From contig JACIWY010000170.1 of NCBI GenBank assembly GCA_014360745.1, positions 1-7,465 on the forward strand: a stretch of 7,465 nucleotides of DNA. The letters run 5' to 3'. The notes under the pieces were generated by a model. It worked only from the letters and a program-made list of their open reading frames with translations, did no database searches and was not told the DNA's origin. This document shows, piece after piece, positions 5,847 through 7,465 of this stretch. The first letter of the stretch is position 1. Every line of letters begins with the position of its first letter. Made by a program: the position numbers and the translations under genes. This stretch comes from Chloroflexota bacterium. GTDB taxonomy: Bacteria; Chloroflexota; Anaerolineae; UBA1429.

Positions 5847-6635
5847 ATGTTTGGTATAGGTACAGGCGAGATCCTCCTCATCTTGATCATTACCATGTTG
5901 GTCGTTGGCCCCGAGCGCATGGTGCAGCTCGCCGGCCAGATGGGCCGTATGTTGGCCAAGCTCCGCCAGGAAACGGACAGCATGACCCAGGAATTCCGCG
6001 ACGCCTTGAACTTGGAAGAGATGCAGGAGGTCTTTGAGGAAGCCAAAAAAGAAGCGGGAGAGATCGGCGAAATTATCGAGGGCACGGCCAAAGAGGTGCA
6101 GGAAGCGGCCGGCGAGGTCAACCAGGCGCTACAAGCCCCGGGGCAAGCTTTAACGCCCACGGGTCGCCTTCCTACTGCTGCCACGGCTGCGGTTTCCCTG
6201 CCTTCCGGCTTAGCCGCTCAGCCCGCCGATGCCGGACAAACCGAACAGGGGCAGGAAACAGCCACGATGCTGCTCTTTTTGGAAGGAGAGCTGGAGATCG
6301 AAGAAGCTCCTGCACCCTCACCGTATGGCCTCTCTGCCCAGCTTGAAGAGGCGGCGCCGGTGCTTATTCACACCGCATTGCTCGTGCCCGAAGACCGCGA
6401 CCCCGAAGAAGTGGAGCTAGAAGCCATCGAACCCACGCCCATTGGGCCGCTCGTGGTGGAAGAAGAAACCCAAGAGCCCGCCGCGCCCTCCAATGGAAAC
6501 GAGCCCGAAGCAGCGACAAACGCCGATCTGGCCACATCCCCCGTGGATGGTGAGGAGTCTGCGGCGTCTGAGGCCACATTGATAGAGACTATACAGCCTG
6601 CCGAGTCGCAAGAAATCGGCAAGAAACCAGAATAA
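5847..6635 (+). CDS. tatB: Sec-independent translocase subunit TatB (TatA/B family) with long acidic tail
   Basis: The first 55 residues form the TatA/B module: MFGIGTGEILLILIITMLVV is the single membrane helix, followed by the G21-P22 hinge (VGPERM) and an amphipathic helix (about 24-55). E8 in the helix and the GPER hinge fit TatB rather than TatA, which usually has Q8 and FG. TatB binds folded twin-arginine substrates with TatC at the membrane. A charged helical region follows (56-95). The rest, to residue 262, is a Pro/Ala/Glu-rich, probably disordered tail; from 141 on I count about 30 acidic and 3 basic residues. Typical TatB proteins are about 100-180 residues long. The gene follows nusB by 48 bases without an obvious promoter, and tatC starts 8 bases after its stop. 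No separate TatA lies in this window, so a dual-role protein cannot be excluded. Confidence 0.85.
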   Translation: MFGIGTGEILLILIITMLVVGPERMVQLAGQMGRMLAKLRQETDSMTQEFRDALNLEEMQEVFEEAKKEAGEIGEIIEGTAKEVQEAAGEVNQALQAPGQALTPTGRLPTAATAAVSLPSGLAAQPADAGQTEQGQETATMLLFLEGELEIEEAPAPSPYGLSAQLEEAAPVLIHTALLVPEDRDPEEVELEAIEPTPIGPLVVEEETQEPAAPSNGNEPEAATNADLATSPVDGEESAASEATLIETIQPAESQEIGKKPE

Positions 6636-6643
6636 CAACAACT

Positions 6644-7384
6644 ATGTCCAACGATGTCGAACTGACCATCTGGGAACACCTGGCTGAGCTGCGCTCGCGC
6701 ATGCTCAAGGCCTTTATCGCTTTGATCATAGGCACGGCGATCAGCGTTGTCTTTACTCCCCAAGCCCTAGCTTTGCTGATCTCGCCATTGGCCCGGCCCC
6801 CACAGGCCATCCATCCCACCGAGACGTTCATCGTCTATTTTCGCATCGCCTTGATCGGCGGCGCGGCGATAGCGATGCCCGTCATCGTCTATCAGGCGAT
6901 TCGCTTTGTCATGCCCGGCCTCTTGCCGGAGGAAAAGAAATATCTTTATTTCCTGTTGCCGGGTGTGACGATCTTTTTCATCGGGGGAATTGCCTTTGCG
7001 GCTTTGATCATGCTGCCGGCAGCGATCAGCTTTATGCAGGGTTTTCTTGCCGATTTGATCGAAAATCAATGGACATTAGATAACTATATCGCTTTTGTCA
7101 CCCGCGTCCTCTTTTGGATGGGCATCGTCTTTCAAACGCCGCTGCTCATGTTCTTCCTAGCCAAGCTGAACCTGGTCACGGCCAAGAAGCTCTCTCGCTT
7201 TCGCAAGTACGCCATCATCGTGATCGCCGTCATTGCGGCCCTCGTCACGCCCACACCCGACCCGGTGAACATGATGATCGTCATGGTGCCGCTGTATCTG
7301 CTCTACGAAGTGGGCGTGATCCTGGCGCGCATCGCCCGCATTGGCAAGCCCGACGATGAGGTCAAAGCGCCGGCTACGACTTGA
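6644..7384 (+). CDS. tatC: Sec-independent protein translocase TatC
   Basis: This 246-residue protein has six membrane segments and is the receptor of the Tat export pathway, binding the twin-arginine signal peptide. Family features are the N-terminal WEHLAELRSRM (10-20, with E15 of HLAELR, a known signal-peptide contact), FVMPGLLPEEKKYL (88-101), GIVFQTPLLMFFLAKL (160-175) and TPTPDPVNM (202-210). At the position where E. coli has Glu170 in the GxxFExP motif, this protein has Q164, a conservative change also familiar from other bacteria. The start ATG lies 8 bases after the tatB stop. No Shine-Dalgarno is visible before it (the leader reads AACAACAACT), so translation is probably coupled to tatB. 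The stop is directly adjacent to the convergent stop of the next gene. Confidence 0.96.
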   Translation: MSNDVELTIWEHLAELRSRMLKAFIALIIGTAISVVFTPQALALLISPLARPPQAIHPTETFIVYFRIALIGGAAIAMPVIVYQAIRFVMPGLLPEEKKYLYFLLPGVTIFFIGGIAFAALIMLPAAISFMQGFLADLIENQWTLDNYIAFVTRVLFWMGIVFQTPLLMFFLAKLNLVTAKKLSRFRKYAIIVIAVIAALVTPTPDPVNMMIVMVPLYLLYEVGVILARIARIGKPDDEVKAPATT

Positions 7385-7465
7385 TTAGCCCGTCTTCATC
7401 ACCTCATCCAGGACGTTGCTGGCGTAGGCACCGGGCGGCAGGGTGAAACGCAGCACCAACCCCTC
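7385..7465 (-). CDS. truD: Probable tRNA pseudouridine synthase TruD, last 26 codons (rest outside window)
   Basis: Read on the minus strand, the final 81 bases are one open frame ending in TAA (plus-strand 7385-7387). The translation ends LRFTLPPGAYASNVLDEVMK and then TG. This matches the usual C-terminus of TruD, where a (L)RF(S/T)LP.G.YAT.VLRE pattern closes the catalytic domain. TruD makes pseudouridine 13 in tRNA-Glu and is cytosolic. The catalytic Asp region lies outside the window, so the call rests on this tail alone. The usual VLRE is VLDE here. The stop codon abuts the tatC stop with no bases between them. Confidence 0.7.
   Translation of the reverse strand, partial: EGLVLRFTLPPGAYASNVLDEVMKTG

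Overview
The window looks like ordinary chromosomal DNA from a fairly GC-rich bacterium. My best guess is Chloroflexota, in the Anaerolineae or a related class. The reasons are the form of ribosomal protein L32 (it starts MTPLPKRK and carries a CxxC/CxxC zinc ribbon), the order DUF177 - rpmF - Asp23/Gls24 - nusB - tat, and the galactonate-dehydratase-like enolase-superfamily protein. This assignment rests on family resemblance by eye, not on a search. Eleven protein genes can be supported, nine of them complete in the core and two cut by the window edges; the Tat pair brings the total to twelve. No RNA gene, insertion sequence, CRISPR array or phage gene is visible. No gap between genes exceeds about 125 bases.

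Layout. (1) 1-1322, plus strand: the C-terminal half of a mandelate-racemase/galactonate-dehydratase-type enzyme, then a YcbL/glyoxalase-II-like metallo-beta-lactamase-fold hydrolase with its own good sigma70-type promoter. (2) 1346-3992, minus strand: a tight four-gene run read as exosortase, EpsI, AzlC, AzlD. Its members overlap or lie at most 27 bases apart. Exosortase and EpsI belong to the membrane sorting and exopolysaccharide systems; AzlC and AzlD form a branched-chain amino acid exporter. (3) 4024-7384, plus strand: a consensus promoter (TTGACA, 17-base spacer, TATAAT) in front of DUF177/YceD and rpmF, then asp23/gls24, nusB, tatB and tatC. (4) 7385-7465, minus strand: the last 26 codons of what looks like truD, whose stop codon directly abuts the tatC stop.

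How it fits together. The right half is a growth-linked housekeeping block: ribosome assembly (DUF177, L32), rRNA transcription antitermination (NusB), an envelope-associated Asp23 protein and the Tat export machinery. The left minus-strand block concerns the envelope: an exosortase cleaves and sorts C-terminally tagged exported proteins, with EpsI as its usual partner. Its substrates are not in this window. The strong consensus promoter sits in a 94-base divergent gap, so it also forms the upstream region of the exosortase operon.

I found no convincing wholly new system. The points most worth a second look are the exosortase-EpsI-AzlCD arrangement, the His/Cys-rich form of the EpsI motif, the long acidic TatB tail, the Shine-Dalgarno palindrome before tatB, and the hairpin between rpmF and asp23.
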